From contig NC_134025.1 in NCBI RefSeq assembly GCF_964204645.1, positions 27,930,001 to 27,994,000 on the forward strand: a DNA stretch of 64,000 nt, written 5' to 3'. Source of the DNA: Tubulanus polymorphus (lineage: Eukaryota; Nemertea; Palaeonemertea; Tubulaniformes; Tubulanidae). The notes beneath the pieces were generated by a model, which had not been told where the DNA came from, ran no database searches, and was given only the letters and a program-made list of their open reading frames with translations. A program made the translations under genes and the position numbers. Of the stretch, positions 34,001-46,129 are shown piece after piece (the first letter of the stretch is position 1; each line of letters begins with the position of its first letter).

Positions 34001-37000
34001 TGCCGACCGATTCGATCCAAGCCGCTTTCAGTTCAAACGTCACCCAGGTTCGTCCAATTGTCCGTGCAACTATTGAAAAATACATATCAATATTTTTTGG
34101 AATCAATTAAGCTAACATAACTCGCATCCTTTCTCAGATTCTAATAACTTCGGTTGCGTTTGGTACCTTTCCGAGTACGATGGGAGTTTCACTGGCCATT
34201 ACGATTAGTTCTCAAGAAAAGGTATCGTTTAGATCCATTACGTTCTAGACCAGTGATATACCATTTAATTCTTATATTAAGATTATTTCCCCGAAATTTT
34301 GTTTTAGAACATATTTGCCACATTTAACTGGAGAAAAGGAACGTGGAGTATTTCGCAATTTGTCCTAAATATGAACAGTACACCAGGTGATGGGCTTTTG
34401 TTCCTATAATAACATATTTTCCATTGTCCTAACTCAAAAAGGATTCAATCTAATTTAATTTCATATCTATTTCAGCTCCGAGTCGCCCTATGAAACTTAT
34501 GTATCTGAATTCAGGCATAGCTTCGTTTATTTTTTGGAACCAAAATTCATTGTTTTACAGTTATAACGAAGGTTAATATTGTAGCATGAATTTCGTATCA
34601 TAGAAATAAAGATAATCCACGGCATATGAAATCAACTCATTTATCATTTTCATCTCGTAGATGGTGAAGTAGGTGTGATGAATCTCTATCAATGTAATAG
34701 TACTGTTTTTGGGACTACTGCCATCAAACAGGCTGTTGTCAGTATGTATTTTAACCAATTCATCTTATATACATATATTTTTCTTTTCGCTAAAAGTAAA
34801 AATTCTCATTTTCATATAGGTCAAGATGGGATTATTATCGTACTAACCGAGAATAATTCTATTTTCTACGGTCGTGTGAAATTAAAGCAGTTGCTAAAGG
34901 TAAATCAATATAGATAATCTGAAATTCTGTTTGATTGGAGAAAAGTGTTTACATATTTTAATCACTTTATATAGTTGGAATATGGCATTTTACCGTCTGA
35001 CCAGATAATGTTATTCTTCGATATTCTCAATCGTCTTTATATAACAAAAACCGACGGGACATCTGTGGAGAAAACGCTCTATCCACTAGCTAATGAGGTG
35101 CGCAGTGCGCTTTATCCTGAAACTGGATGTCCTGTAAGTCTAAACTATCATCCATCCAATTGTATTCGCTTTTGATGATAAACATCATTCGATTCAATGA
35201 AAGCCATTTCTTTCAGTTTAGCTATTTTGTTCACAACGTGGAAAAAGATATGTATTTCATGGACATGAATGAACGGATTACTTTATGGGCGGTAGTTGTT
35301 TATCCGATTACTGGTACAAATCAAATAGATGTAAGTCGTACAGTGGAACCTAATACGTATCTTGTGGGCAAAAGTGAAATTGTCGTATTAAACGGGTTTC
35401 GTATCAAATCTTGATTGGTATCTAAATATCTTAGCTGTGACATGCTGGAAATCATCGTAATTAACGGAATAGTATTGACGACGTTCAACTAAAGGTCGAT
35501 ATATCATAATTCGAGTGATAACGATATATCATATTTCCAGTTGTATATTACCGGGAACGAGAAAATAAGATACAAACACAGCATGAAAAAAGAACACGAA
35601 GCTCGAATGATGTCCGAAAATAAGGTAAATCTCGGCATTGTACATCATAGTTTTAGGTCATGTAAAAAAAACGATAGAAATTTAATGAGTTATGTTTCAG
35701 ACGTTGACATTCTACCAGGATTTCGATTTCTTGGGAAAAGAAAACTACGAGGATTTGAAGTAAGAATTGAATATGAAAAATAACGATAATTGAATATTTC
35801 TAACCTTCTGATCTCCAGTATTCAATGATAATGAACATTTTCTAATGACAGGTTGAACAAATCTGGTTTAGTTGTAGTTGAACTGAAGCCGAATAAAATT
35901 CACTTATCTTGCCCAGCTCTAACTAATACTGTAAGAATACTAAAAACACTAAAACCAATTTAATCGTCTTTGAACCTCACTTTTCAACAAGGATGGGTGT
36001 CTTATCTGGTTGATTTTTTGTTCCTCTCCTACCTACAGGTAAATTACATATCTGTGGGTTGCCCTCCAGGCCGGCAGATAAGAGTGAAAAAGTAAGTAAT
36101 TTTCTTATCAAATAATCACAATAATTCAACAACGTAAATTGAATGGATGTTTTGTTTAATTGTAGAGCACCGCGATCCTGTTCATTTTTTGATAACTTCA
36201 CTCTCCCTCTGTAAGTGCATGGAATTAATTCAAATCAAGAAGTAATTACATTACGATTTTAGTGTCTTTGAATTTTTGTTTTTATTTCAGCAAGTACGTG
36301 GCTGGATACGATAGTAGTAGCACCCTCACTCAAGTTAGTTTCATTCCGTAGATCGCAGCTTTTATAAAACAAAAGGGTAATTGATGAATGTTCACAGAAT
36401 ACTGTCATCTCGATCCTTTATTTCAGTCTGCATTTTACGACTGGGATAATCTCGGCTGTCCAATTCTGAGGGAAAATAATCTTCAAAACTTTCAACCAGA
36501 GCTAGAAATGTAACTATTTCAACGATAATCAGTGATTAGGACAGTTGTAATTGGATTAATACTGAAATAATTCTTTGCTTGGAGAATAGGTATGACAATG
36601 ATGTACTTATCAAAAACGTAGATGCAAATTTTGTGATCTGGGAGGAAAATCGACGTACTGACTTTTCATACACCGGAACGATGGAAGGGGTAAGAAATGC
36701 CATCGCTGTTTATTGTTTGGCTTCAGAAAATAACTTTCTATATCAGTAATATCGATCTTTTCAGGCGGGATGTCGGCAACCTGCACAAACTTGGAATTCT
36801 ATGATGACGGCTTTACCAGGAGAAAATGATCCTCTGAGGATTTGGGGTCCGCATGTAAGAAAAGCGTATCCTAGACAACTTTGCAAATTATCATTTCAAT
36901 TACATCGTCCTAATAGTTTATTTGCCGTGTGTAATTTTATAGAATTATGTCGATTGTTTCGCCGATACAACTGAAAGATACACTGATTTAAGTGGACAAA

Positions 37001-37356
37001 TTTACGAGATATTCAACGGCACTGGTCCAACGAAAATCATCTTTTCAAATGACCACAATGGAATTTACATCTTCGAAGCATGGATCATTGATCCTAACTA
37101 TAGGTCAGTTTAATATTCTTTCCACCAAAGAGGTCCAGATCTTTTTTTTTCATGATTTAGATTTGTAATTTGTTTCAGTTTTTGTTTGTTATCGACGAGA
37201 TTTGCTGTAGAATCATCAGGAGCAGTACCCGAGCGAGATATGATGCCGTTATTGATATCAGTTAGTGCGATAATGTCTGCTATCATTCTAGTAGTTTGTT
37301 GGACATACACAATTTACCGCAAACAATACAACAAGGAACTTGGTTTAAATGAATGA
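31061..37356 (+). CDS. CATSPERE: CatSper auxiliary subunit epsilon
   Basis: Extracellular-domain subunit of the sperm Ca2+ channel CatSper in the flagellar membrane. I assemble 32 exons, all in phase, to 1000 aa (human about 951). Exons: 31061-31143, 31286-31334, 31455-31531, 31646-31706, 31795-31889, 32000-32033, 32128-32211, 32535-32755, 32849-32921, 32997-33038, 33137-33174, 33361-33436, 33517-33783, 33913-34047, 34138-34221, 34308-34386, 34476-34571, 34661-34741, 34820-34899, 34975-35133, 35217-35330, 35541-35624, 35701-35759, 35852-35930, 36039-36091, 36166-36210, 36291-36333, 36427-36509, 36590-36689, 36765-36854, 36943-37103, 37179-37356. A signal peptide is followed by FWRYSNRV and IKLEYLGS, matching the epsilon N-terminus. 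A propeller-like middle precedes VGCPPGRQIRV and DPNYSFCLLSTRF. A single C-terminal membrane helix and a short tail end the protein. The fourth exon's acceptor is the least certain. CATSPERD is the alternative family member. Confidence 0.88.
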
Positions 37357-37840
37357 TTAAATGAAAAATAGACTACATTATAAGTTGTATTACTTAGTTC
37401 CAAATTAGTGCCATAATTTCTAGTGTTTTATTGAAATTAAACAATTATGAGTTCGCAATTTTCTAGTTTTTAAATACAAATCGTTTTTCATCTAAAAAGT
37501 TGTTTGGGTTTTTCCTTGTTTTTTTCTGTTGAGAAGTGAAAATCAATAAATCCATTCTCAATGATTGAATAAAGCCGACATTGAACAAAACATAATATAT
37601 ATTTACAATTACTCAAAATACTGCTTAAAGCTAGCTCAAAATGAAAATGACAACATTCACAATTGTGTTATTTCATGCTCTGACCAGGAGATGTCTCTGC
37701 GCCTGCTTTGACTGAAGTCCAGTATCAAAACATTCCTTTGTAGGTTTCTTTCAGTTTATTGTCCTGTTTGCTTATTTCTACACTACATAAGCCCATATAC
37801 TTTCTGATATTGGGATCTGAAAAATAATAAAATAAGTTAA
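37357..37840. other. Convergent 3' region of CATSPERE and TTC9-like gene
   Basis: No coding sequence. TTTATT near 37756 supplies an AATAAA for the minus-strand gene. Confidence 0.5.
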
Positions 37841-38475
37841 CTAGAATTCTTGAATGAACGCTGTGTAATGTTCAATCAAGCCTTCTAGAGCATGATTACC
37901 TTTTTGTCCATCAGCACGATTTGAAGCTTTTTTAAGAGCCTCCATTGCCCGATCTACATCATTTAAGTGATACAGCGCTATTCCTTTCCTATAAAGTGCC
38001 TTCGTGGTTTCACCAAGTTTCAATGAATCATTGCAGTGTTGAACTATTTTCTCATAATTGGGTGACTCTTGGCCGAGCATACAAGCTGGAACGAATTGAA
38101 AATGACTTTCCATCAATTATAGATGTCATAAAAAACAATTAATTGAAGTTGTAATATTTCCTACTTTTGATCGAAGTTCTTACCAGCTAAATTATTAAAG
38201 CAATCAATCCCTAATTGTGTGGCCTCTTGTTTAGATTCTTGTGATAACGATGCTTCTGGCGGTGCCTGTTCCACTAATCCCGTCAGATCAGTGTGGGAAG
38301 TCGTTGCAATGCCAATTGCTTTTAAGTACAGGATAGATTGGTGATATTTTCGAATTGCACCTTTCAGATTCTTCAATTTAAAGCATTCATTCCCCTCACT
38401 TTTGAACGCTCTCGCAGCTTCCAACTTCTTCAGGTCATTCTTTTTCTTATCCTCGGGCGACTGCTTACCAAACAT
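37841..38475 (-). CDS. TTC9: Tetratricopeptide repeat protein 9 family member
   Basis: Exons 38184-38475 and 37841-38085 give 178 aa. Three TPR units are visible: FKSEGNECFKLKNLKGAIRKYHQSI near the N-terminus, ECFNNLAACML across the splice junction, and KALYRKGIALYHLNDVDRAMEALKKA near the C-terminus. This spacing is that of the TTC9A/B/C family, relatives of FKBP-type TPR domains that bind chaperone C-termini. Length is close to TTC9C (about 171 aa). Which of the three vertebrate paralogues it matches best cannot be told by eye. Head to head with SNRPD2. Confidence 0.8.
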
Positions 38476-38742
38476 GATTATTGACTAAATACTTATCAAG
38501 CCACGAAGTGAATCAGTAAATCTAAAGAAGTGTAAGAAGTGTCAATAAAATTGAATTTATTTCCGGTATCCACATTCCTGACGGCCTTCGGAGTACTACA
38601 CTAATCGCCGGTCCTGGCCTTATCCGGTAATTACAAAACGTCGCGCCGAACGGAAGTGTGGAGCCGGGAATCGAATTATCGGCGTCTCTATTTGTTTCAG
38701 AATTTGTGTAATTTTCATCTCGAATAATCGTCAAACATCAAT
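38476..38742. promoter_or_regulatory. Divergent TTC9/SNRPD2 promoter
   Basis: Only 267 bp separate the two ATGs. The part from 38560 to 38690 is rich in CpG (CGGTA, CGTCGCGCCGAACGG), unlike the AT-rich flanks, and no TATA box is seen. This fits a CpG-type bidirectional housekeeping promoter. Confidence 0.6.
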
Positions 38743-39631
38743 ATGGCGTAAGTTTATATTGTTCTAGAACACTTTTTGAAATTATGCTTAATTGATTTTA
38801 ATCTCATTTGACTTAAAAGTTTGGGGATAATGCTGTCATTTGCGCGTCAATAGTCTTCGAAATTTGCATCCTTAATTCGGGAGGATTAGAAAAATTGTAG
38901 CAGTTATGAGATATTTAGAAGGTTGTAGAGGTCGTTTCAGGGAATTGAGTATTGATTGCCTGGACCATGTTTGTGTTGTTGATATAAAATCTGAGGTCTT
39001 AGGTCCCTTCATCAGTGCATTTGTTGTTGTTGGTCAACAAACGAAGAAGTGGCTGCACCTGTCCTTTTTTCCTCGGGTTTTACGAGTTTAGTTAGAGAAA
39101 TAGATTCATTGAAAGATGATGTAGAATTATTGTGGCTTATATTTTGAAAGAAATAATGTGATTTTCAATTTATATTTTGACGTTTCTTTCAGATTAATGC
39201 AGAAGCCTAAATCAGAAATGAGCCCGGAGGAACTAGCGGCTCAGGAACAGGAAGAGTTTAACACCGGTCCGCTTTCAGTGCTCACGCAATCGGTAAAAAA
39301 TAACACACAAGTTCTGATAAACTGCAGAAACAATAAGAAATTGTTAGGTCGGGTCAAAGCGTTTGACAGGTAAGTGAATGATGCACTTCACAGTATAGTA
39401 TTGGTATACATTCTTTACAGTCTATTGTTTCTGAAATGTTATATTATTATATGCAGGCATTGCAATATGGTGTTGGAAAATGTCAAAGAAATGTGGACAG
39501 AATACCCGAGGACCGGTAAAGGAAAGAAAAAATCGAAACCGGTCAACAAAGATCGCTTCATCTCGAAGATGTTTCTCAGGGGAGACAGCGTCATTCTCGT
39601 TCTACGAAATCCACTTGCGTTATGTAAATAA
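38743..39631 (+). CDS. SNRPD2: Small nuclear ribonucleoprotein Sm D2
   Basis: Core Sm-ring protein of spliceosomal U1, U2, U4 and U5 snRNPs. Exons 38743-38747 (only ATGGC), 39193-39369 and 39457-39631 give 118 aa, exactly the human length. The stretch [20 protein letters not shown], the Sm1 motif through [20 protein letters not shown], and Sm2 ([19 protein letters not shown]) are almost identical to human. The start codon sits in a five-nucleotide coding exon, so translation start depends on that splice. AATAAA near 39955 is a likely polyadenylation signal. Confidence 0.97.
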
Positions 39632-41398
39632 ATCGAGCCGAGTCTCGACAGAAATATTGACTAATTAAACTCTTTGTTTCATCGATGGATGATGTGGCGG
39701 AATTTCCTTCAACTCTAGGTCGAGTTTTCCGTTGCCTCCGCGATCAAATAATATGTACGTCGTGTATCGTTATATTATCAGTTCCACTTGTAAATTATGT
39801 CACCATAGATCCATTGAAGTAAATACAACAATCAATTGGAGTGTGATAAAAGTACAGCCCCAACATTTGTGGTTTTGCAAGATAAGTTTGATATTCAAAA
39901 GGATATTTAATTGGATGTGCATTTATCATGTCAAACATTTTACTTGTATTTTGTAATAAATTTTTATGCATTAGATATTGAAGTGTCCTGACTTGTATTT
40001 ATCTATTCCTCTTTCCTCTGTTTCATTCTTCGAATGAACTAATTGTTGCTGGATTGTTTCTTATATTTATTCGTATGCCTGGTGGACTTGCTGATGTGAA
40101 GATTAAAAACAGGATCCCTACGACTCCTTAATTCCTTAAAAACGTATGCTATAAATGGTGCTTGAAACTTCCTTAATTTGAACGTAATTCATAATTACTG
40201 ATAATATTTCTTGTATTTGAACGAAGCGTAATAGAAAACAATTTTTTACACGTAAATTAAAGGATATAACATAGCTAAGCATAACCATATGCGGTATATT
40301 ATAAAGCGAAAGAAGAAATCTAATTGTACATTTACATATTATCATATCCAACTACAAAGAAGGATGAAAAACACGATTTTTGAAGTGTAAATATTGATAC
40401 ATGTATCTCCTACTGCAGACAGCTACCGCGATACATGGTACATGCGTGAAATGGCCTATCTGATGAAAAGTAATCGAAATTGTAGGAGATGCAGTAAATA
40501 TTTCAGAGAAAAAGTTATTTTAAACACGCGCGTAGTGCCTCCTAGTAGCCTATACCAAGTTTCATACATCTGCCTTGAATTGTCATCTTAGGTCGTTCTG
40601 AAAAAGGGAAAATTACTTTGAAATACATGTAAAGCAGGAATAGACCTTAGGCAGTGTATTTCTAATTAACACACTTGAACATTTCCATTTTCTGATCTTC
40701 AACAATCGGCTGTATTACAATTACTCTCTTACAAATAAAGACAGTACAATATAGAATGGCTGGTATATAAGCTAATTCTTATGTGTATTTGCTAAGCTAA
40801 TTTTTAATTCCCGTGCATTGCTAGGTAGGTTCATGGATGTATAAACTAGTTTATACATCCATGGTAGGTTTAAGCGCATTCAAAATGCAGATCAATTGCA
40901 TAATGAATGAGAGAAGCTTGCTCTAATTGATTTGGTGATTAGTGAAATTAAGCAAAAAGTCCTTTCTATCATGTTGTAATATCAAGCTTGGCTGATTGCA
41001 CAACCAGGAAACAGTGAAATTTTACAAATACCTATTCGATTGCCTGGAACCCTTACTACGTTTTAAACTCTCTAAACCTATCATACGAATTAAAATCATC
41101 TTAAAAATCAATCTAGCAAAGGATGCAATTTCTTATACTAAAGAGGGAAAGAAAGCAACTAGATAAATACAATCAACTGCAGAATTTCAAATGACGTCAA
41201 AAGCTACAGTTTACGTAAAATCCAAATACCAAAGTAAATTGGCACTCGACTTGTTAATTGGGTCATGCTAACGAGTCAGTTAGCGAAATCAGGGAGCTAC
41301 AACTAACTCTGGTGAAATCACTTGCTCAAAATCATTTTAATAAGCAGTCTCATAAGGTTGCCTAATTCATCGACATTTCTAAAATTTGGCAGGATTTC
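39632..41398. other. Intergenic region with palindrome
   Basis: 3' UTR of SNRPD2 up to about 39970, then AT-rich DNA without recognisable exons. Further 3' exons of the minus-strand gene ending at 41399 could lie here. A perfect 32-bp palindrome is at 40832-40863. Confidence 0.4.
40832..40863. repeat. Perfect 32-bp palindrome
   Basis: The first half reads CATGGATGTATAAACT and the second half is its exact reverse complement, with no spacer. Directly flanked on both sides by TAGGTT. Confidence 0.85.
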
Positions 41399-44300
41399 TC
41401 AACTCAAAATGAACCTTAAATTCAACTTACGTGACGGTTTTTTCTCCTCATACCAATACTTGTAACCTTTCTTTGCTCGCTGATTATATTCAGTGTTGAG
41501 TCCATTGTGGTGCATCGGTCTTTGCCTTGGTAATCCATTCATAGTGTTATACATAGTTGGAGGCTCATAGAACACTTGTTGTCGTGAGTCAGGTCGTTTT
41601 GGTTGGGTGTGAAAACCCCAAGGTGGAAACTTATCAATATCCTCCGTTTTGACAGCACCTACAAGTGAGTGTCATCAGTGTTTTTTTGATTAAAGAAAAG
41701 AATTTCATGAAGTTAGAGATCGAATCCCATTCAACAAGTTAGGAAGTTTAGAAACTTACCATCTATAAACATGATCTGATTACCAAGGTTTCCGAGGCAC
41801 TGTTTCACATGTCTCCAGCTGCTTCCAACGCGGCCACAACGAATTCTACAGAAAATGAATACATATCCAATAGTCGTATGATATTCAGATACCGTAACAC
41901 AACACAGTGATTTCTAATACTACATGTGAAATAGAAAATTAAAACCCACCCCTGCACATTAAAAATAAAATCTATTTTTCAAGAATTAAAATAATTTTCG
42001 CCTCTTCCTAAAGAGCACTGACAGGAGTGAAGAAATTTTTATTCCTTCACATTTGTATATAGTGGGTTATTGTAGCGTGTAGCTATTAAGCTATTAATAC
42101 AATTACATTATACGCTTAATCTGGATTATTTGGTATGAATGAAATTGATACGGGTTTCAAAGAAATCTGTGAATAATATCTGGATTCGATCAACATCCAA
42201 AATATTTTCAAAAGGGACTTCTGAGCCCTAAATTGTGATGTTTGAGATGATCTATGCCCACGCTGCCCTATTTAAGACAGTCACCCAATTATGTTTTAGT
42301 CAACTTACTTCGGAGCTTCTACTTGTTTTCTGAACAACATTCTATTATCTGCAGAGTAACCATTCTGAGGAACTACGTACTGATAGTAATCATGTGGAAT
42401 GTTATTATATTTATTCACTGGTGAGCCTGATCTAACTGGTATTGGAGTAGTCATGTTGCCAGGATAGAACGCGGGTATTGGTTCTGGGTATGGATATTCT
42501 GTTTGCGTCTGCAATGAAAAAAATAATTACAATTTATAGGAATTACTATCTGTGAATTTCAAATGATGGCAGGGGCCTAATATTTCAAGGGGCTCTTGTA
42601 TAATCGGTGCGACACATTAGCACCTTGGATTCTGCACTTGGTGGAGGCTAGGATGAGAATATCCCTACAGTTGTGCCTTAGATGTTAATTTTCAGTTGTT
42701 GAGGTTAGAACATGGGTTTACATTATAGAAGTGCCATTTAGGAAAATCATAAATGCAAAAATGAAATGTTGCTCTTAGAAATTTATGAAGTACCGGTATG
42801 AGTAAAATAATAATATAGAATGGCGTCCACTAGAGTCCATGATCTAACTCATGACCTGATTCTTTAGCAGAACTCAATGTAGTTAGTTAGGTCCCAGCAA
42901 CAAGCACTCAGTTAGGAATAGAATATAATAACTATGCATAGAAGCAGATATACAACCTCAGAACTCACGACTTTAAGCTTTTCCACCGGCACAAATTTGG
43001 GTTCTTCAGATTTTGGTGTCTCAGCTCTGGACATGGAAGTAACTGCCCTGTAACATAAACGAATAATTCCTTTTTTACACAGCTATTAAGCATTTCATAT
43101 GCAGTAGTCAAACATTAGATCAAGTTCAGCGCACAAATGAAATATAATTTGTCATGGTTGAACATGTAACTTTTTAACCCCTGATAAAATGTCTCACCAG
43201 CAAGAAATAAAACAGTTGTACATAAAATGTAGTGAGCAGTTGATTAATAGAATACCAAGGTTTCATGCATATGTGATATTAAAACCAATAACACGACCAC
43301 TGAAGCAGTAACAAAATAATGCTTCAACTTATCATACATAATTCAATCGAAACAAATTTGATTCCGAGGTCTACGCAGTATAGAATAATACATTGCAATT
43401 AGTAAGAAACTATAAAAGGTCATTAGTGTAGTCTCTAGTGCATGTAGGTGGATATGCTTATGAATCTAAAGAAGACTAGAAAGAACTGAAAAGATTTTTG
43501 ACTAATTTTCAAAACTTACCGCTTAAAAATATCTCAATTATTATGTAGCAGTGACACTGACAATATATCCCTAGTTGTAAGGTAAGGGTCAGGTTATATA
43601 TCAATATAGTGTATCTTATGTTGTCAGTGACAACTAATTACTAGATCTGGCGTGATAAATAATTGAAAAACTGTCCTTTCCAGTGTGACAAACAGAACAC
43701 TGCATTCACTATCAACATACTGGGCATAAACAATTCTCCTCTACTATCTCGAAAAGATGGACAATAGAAAAGACCAAAGAACTCAAAATCATATCCCCCC
43801 ACAATAGAATACGTAATTTTCTTCTCTGGCCTTATGGTTATTCATTGCTCTTTAAATGCATTATTGCAACTGATAGGTATGTTCACTGTTTATGGCTTAT
43901 CAGGTGCGTTCAATCACAAAAATAATTTCATACAATTCACTAATATTATATATAAGGCTGCTTCAATCTATTCAATGATTATAAAAATCTTTAAGATTAG
44001 ATTCAACACAATTTTATGTGTCAACTTAATGCATTTTCTGAAACTCTCTATGGGGGGGGGGGGAAATTTCGGTGCTAATCCTATTATCGCCACGTGAGGA
44101 TTATAAGTGCGTTTGCAGGATGACGTAAATTAATGTAACTATATACACAAGGAAAAATGGGATTTAAAAGCGAGGTGAAAGCTGTGCGAAACTTACGAAG
44201 TGCTAGTATCAGAATCTACTAAACGAAGATACCTTCGTTGATTTTTCATTTTCCTGCGAGACGGACTTCGCGGACGGAGAATGATTTTTGGTCCAGGATC

Positions 44301-45258
44301 ATCCGGAGTCGGATACTTTTCTGGTTCTAAACAAAATTCCCACTTCGACCAATCTATATCAATACCAGGTGAAACAGGACGATGCAAATCACCACTGAGT
44401 CTGGAATGTCGACCCATTTTTATTCCGGGCGGCGAAGAAATAGCCCTTTCTGATATCTGCTTCAATGGTTTTTCGAGTTCAGCCAAATACTCCTTATACG
44501 AAGTAGGAATCTTTCGTTGTGTGCTTACACAACCCTGTTCATCGTTATCAATGTCTGGTATGGTTATATCCAAATTCTCACGAGTTAACCCAAATTCATC
44601 GGACCCTGAGAACTCCATGTTGAATAATGTGACAACTATTATCACTCGAATAAAGCTAGACTTCAATCGTTAATCTGACAATTCTCATTGCTGTGCGAAA
44701 CTTGAGGCTTAACTACGAGCTGGCTATAATCAGTAAATATGAACCACCTGTTTTTTAACATATACACACATTTTCAATGGTTACCAAGACACTAAGTACT
44801 AGACATAGGAATATGACAATATGTCCTTATCAATAACTGTCGGTGTTCCATATAAACGGTTTTACTTTCATGATCTCTTCATTGGAATGAAATGAAAATA
44901 ATCAGGACAGGTTTTGAAAGCGTATTAATGGACTAGAAATCAATACTTCGCACCAAAATAAATATAAATGGTTCATTATTAGGTTGAATGTATATCTTAA
45001 TGAAATGGCTCATTACAATACATCAAATTATCAAACCTGACTTATTTTCATTCCAGTTTTATGATCTTTTTGATTTGCTCAATGAGCCTACGATTTTGTA
45101 GTCTAATATAAAGCTGATCAATGCTATAAAATAGTAGTCACACAAAAAAGTGTACTGAACTTGGAACTTTCCTACCTGGATGATGGCCGGCGTCCAGTCC
45201 TTGGCCTTTGACGTGCTTCAATTTCATATGAAGTTTTTGGTCTATAATAAGTAGGCAT
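41399..45258 (-). CDS. Unrecognised Pro/Tyr/Arg-rich protein, six exons
   Basis: Six exons join in phase to 388 aa: 45176-45258, 44197-44655, 42969-43047, 42309-42508, 41760-41845, 41399-41658. Exon 1 starts MPTYYRPKTSYEIEARQRPR. Exon 2 contains MEFSGSDEFGLTRENLDITI and PTPDDPGPKIILRPRSPSRR. Exon 4 is Tyr/Pro-rich (TEYPYPEPIPAFYPG, HDYYQYVVPQNGY). The last exon has FPPWGFHTQPKRPDS and KKGYKYWYEEKKPS. No membrane segment or known domain. Short Pro/Tyr/Arg motifs of this type occur in microtubule-associated and ciliary filament proteins, but that is only a hint. Uncertain points: the exon 2 acceptor is weak, and exon 2 could instead begin a separate transcript at ATG 44618. The last exon also has a good donor (GTAAGT at 41430), so the protein may continue in exons I did not find. 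Confidence 0.6.
44052..44063 (+). repeat. Run of 12 G
   Basis: Uninterrupted guanine homopolymer in the large second intron of the minus-strand gene. Its length is prone to sequencing error and polymorphism. Confidence 0.7.
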
Positions 45259-46108
45259 TTTTGCTTTTTTACTTAGGTCTGATTAAGTCCAGCTCACACA
45301 GAAGCACTGCTGATATAAATTCTTTTATAACCGCCTGAAATACGAACAATCATGCATAACATATTAATTGACTCAGTTTCCCTGGAAACATGCATTTCTA
45401 AACTCATTTCAGCTTAATGGCCAAATAAAATTGAAATATAAAAATTTGACACCTACCTTCTGTACTTTAAAACAGTAACTAAATAGTGTTGTCCATGTAA
45501 TATATGTACATACACATACATGTATATATCAATGAGTCTCCTCGCTTGACTTATTCTCTATTTTACACATACACTGTCTTAGTTATGGAGGTATGGTCAC
45601 TAGGCATTTCAAGAGTTTCTATATTACACTATTAACACCCGGTACAGGTCGGTTGATTCTTACTGATTCATCAATATTGCGGTGAAAGCGAAAAACTTCT
45701 GGACGGGTTAAACAAATGAAGTGCATTTAAAACAAAAATATGAACATTTGAAAATATTTGCATTTGAAAAAAATCAATATATTCTTCATCAACTATTTAT
45801 CCATATTTACTATATATACTGCAGAACAATCTAGAACTTAGTCCCAAATAACTAGCCACCACTAAGGTTTTTGTAATTATCTTTTTTAAAACCTATGCCT
45901 TCATAACCGCCTTGTGCAAGGTTATACAACAAAATCTGTTCATAAGGGTGATCCAAATGTTAGTCTAGATGTACATCGATAACCTCTAAAACTAACTGCT
46001 GGTAAACTAACTTGTGTGTCTTCTAAGAAGTGAAGTAAACCTTGTTAATGGTGTCCAATGTGTTAATCACCAACATCCTGTTTTCATGTGGTTATGACCG
46101 AATGAAGA
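45259..46108. other. Intergenic region, no gene seen
   Basis: Upstream of both the minus-strand six-exon gene and the Ras-like gene. AT-rich with a short TACATACACATACATGTATA patch near 45510. No exon supported. Confidence 0.4.
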
Positions 46109-46122
46109 AATTTATATAAAAG
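46109..46122 (+). promoter_or_regulatory. TATA box of the Ras-like GTPase gene
   Basis: TTTATATAAAAGC lies just before the first ATG (46130). A TSS about 30 nt downstream would fall inside or after that ATG. The true start would then more likely be the in-frame Met at 46172. Confidence 0.55.
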
Positions 46123-46129
46123 CAATGTT

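Noticed and set aside
38590-38670. Minus-strand TTCGATTCCCGGC resembling a tRNA T-arm in the TTC9/SNRPD2 spacer
   Set aside because: No matching acceptor stem, D-arm or anticodon arm could be folded around it; probably a CpG-rich promoter coincidence.
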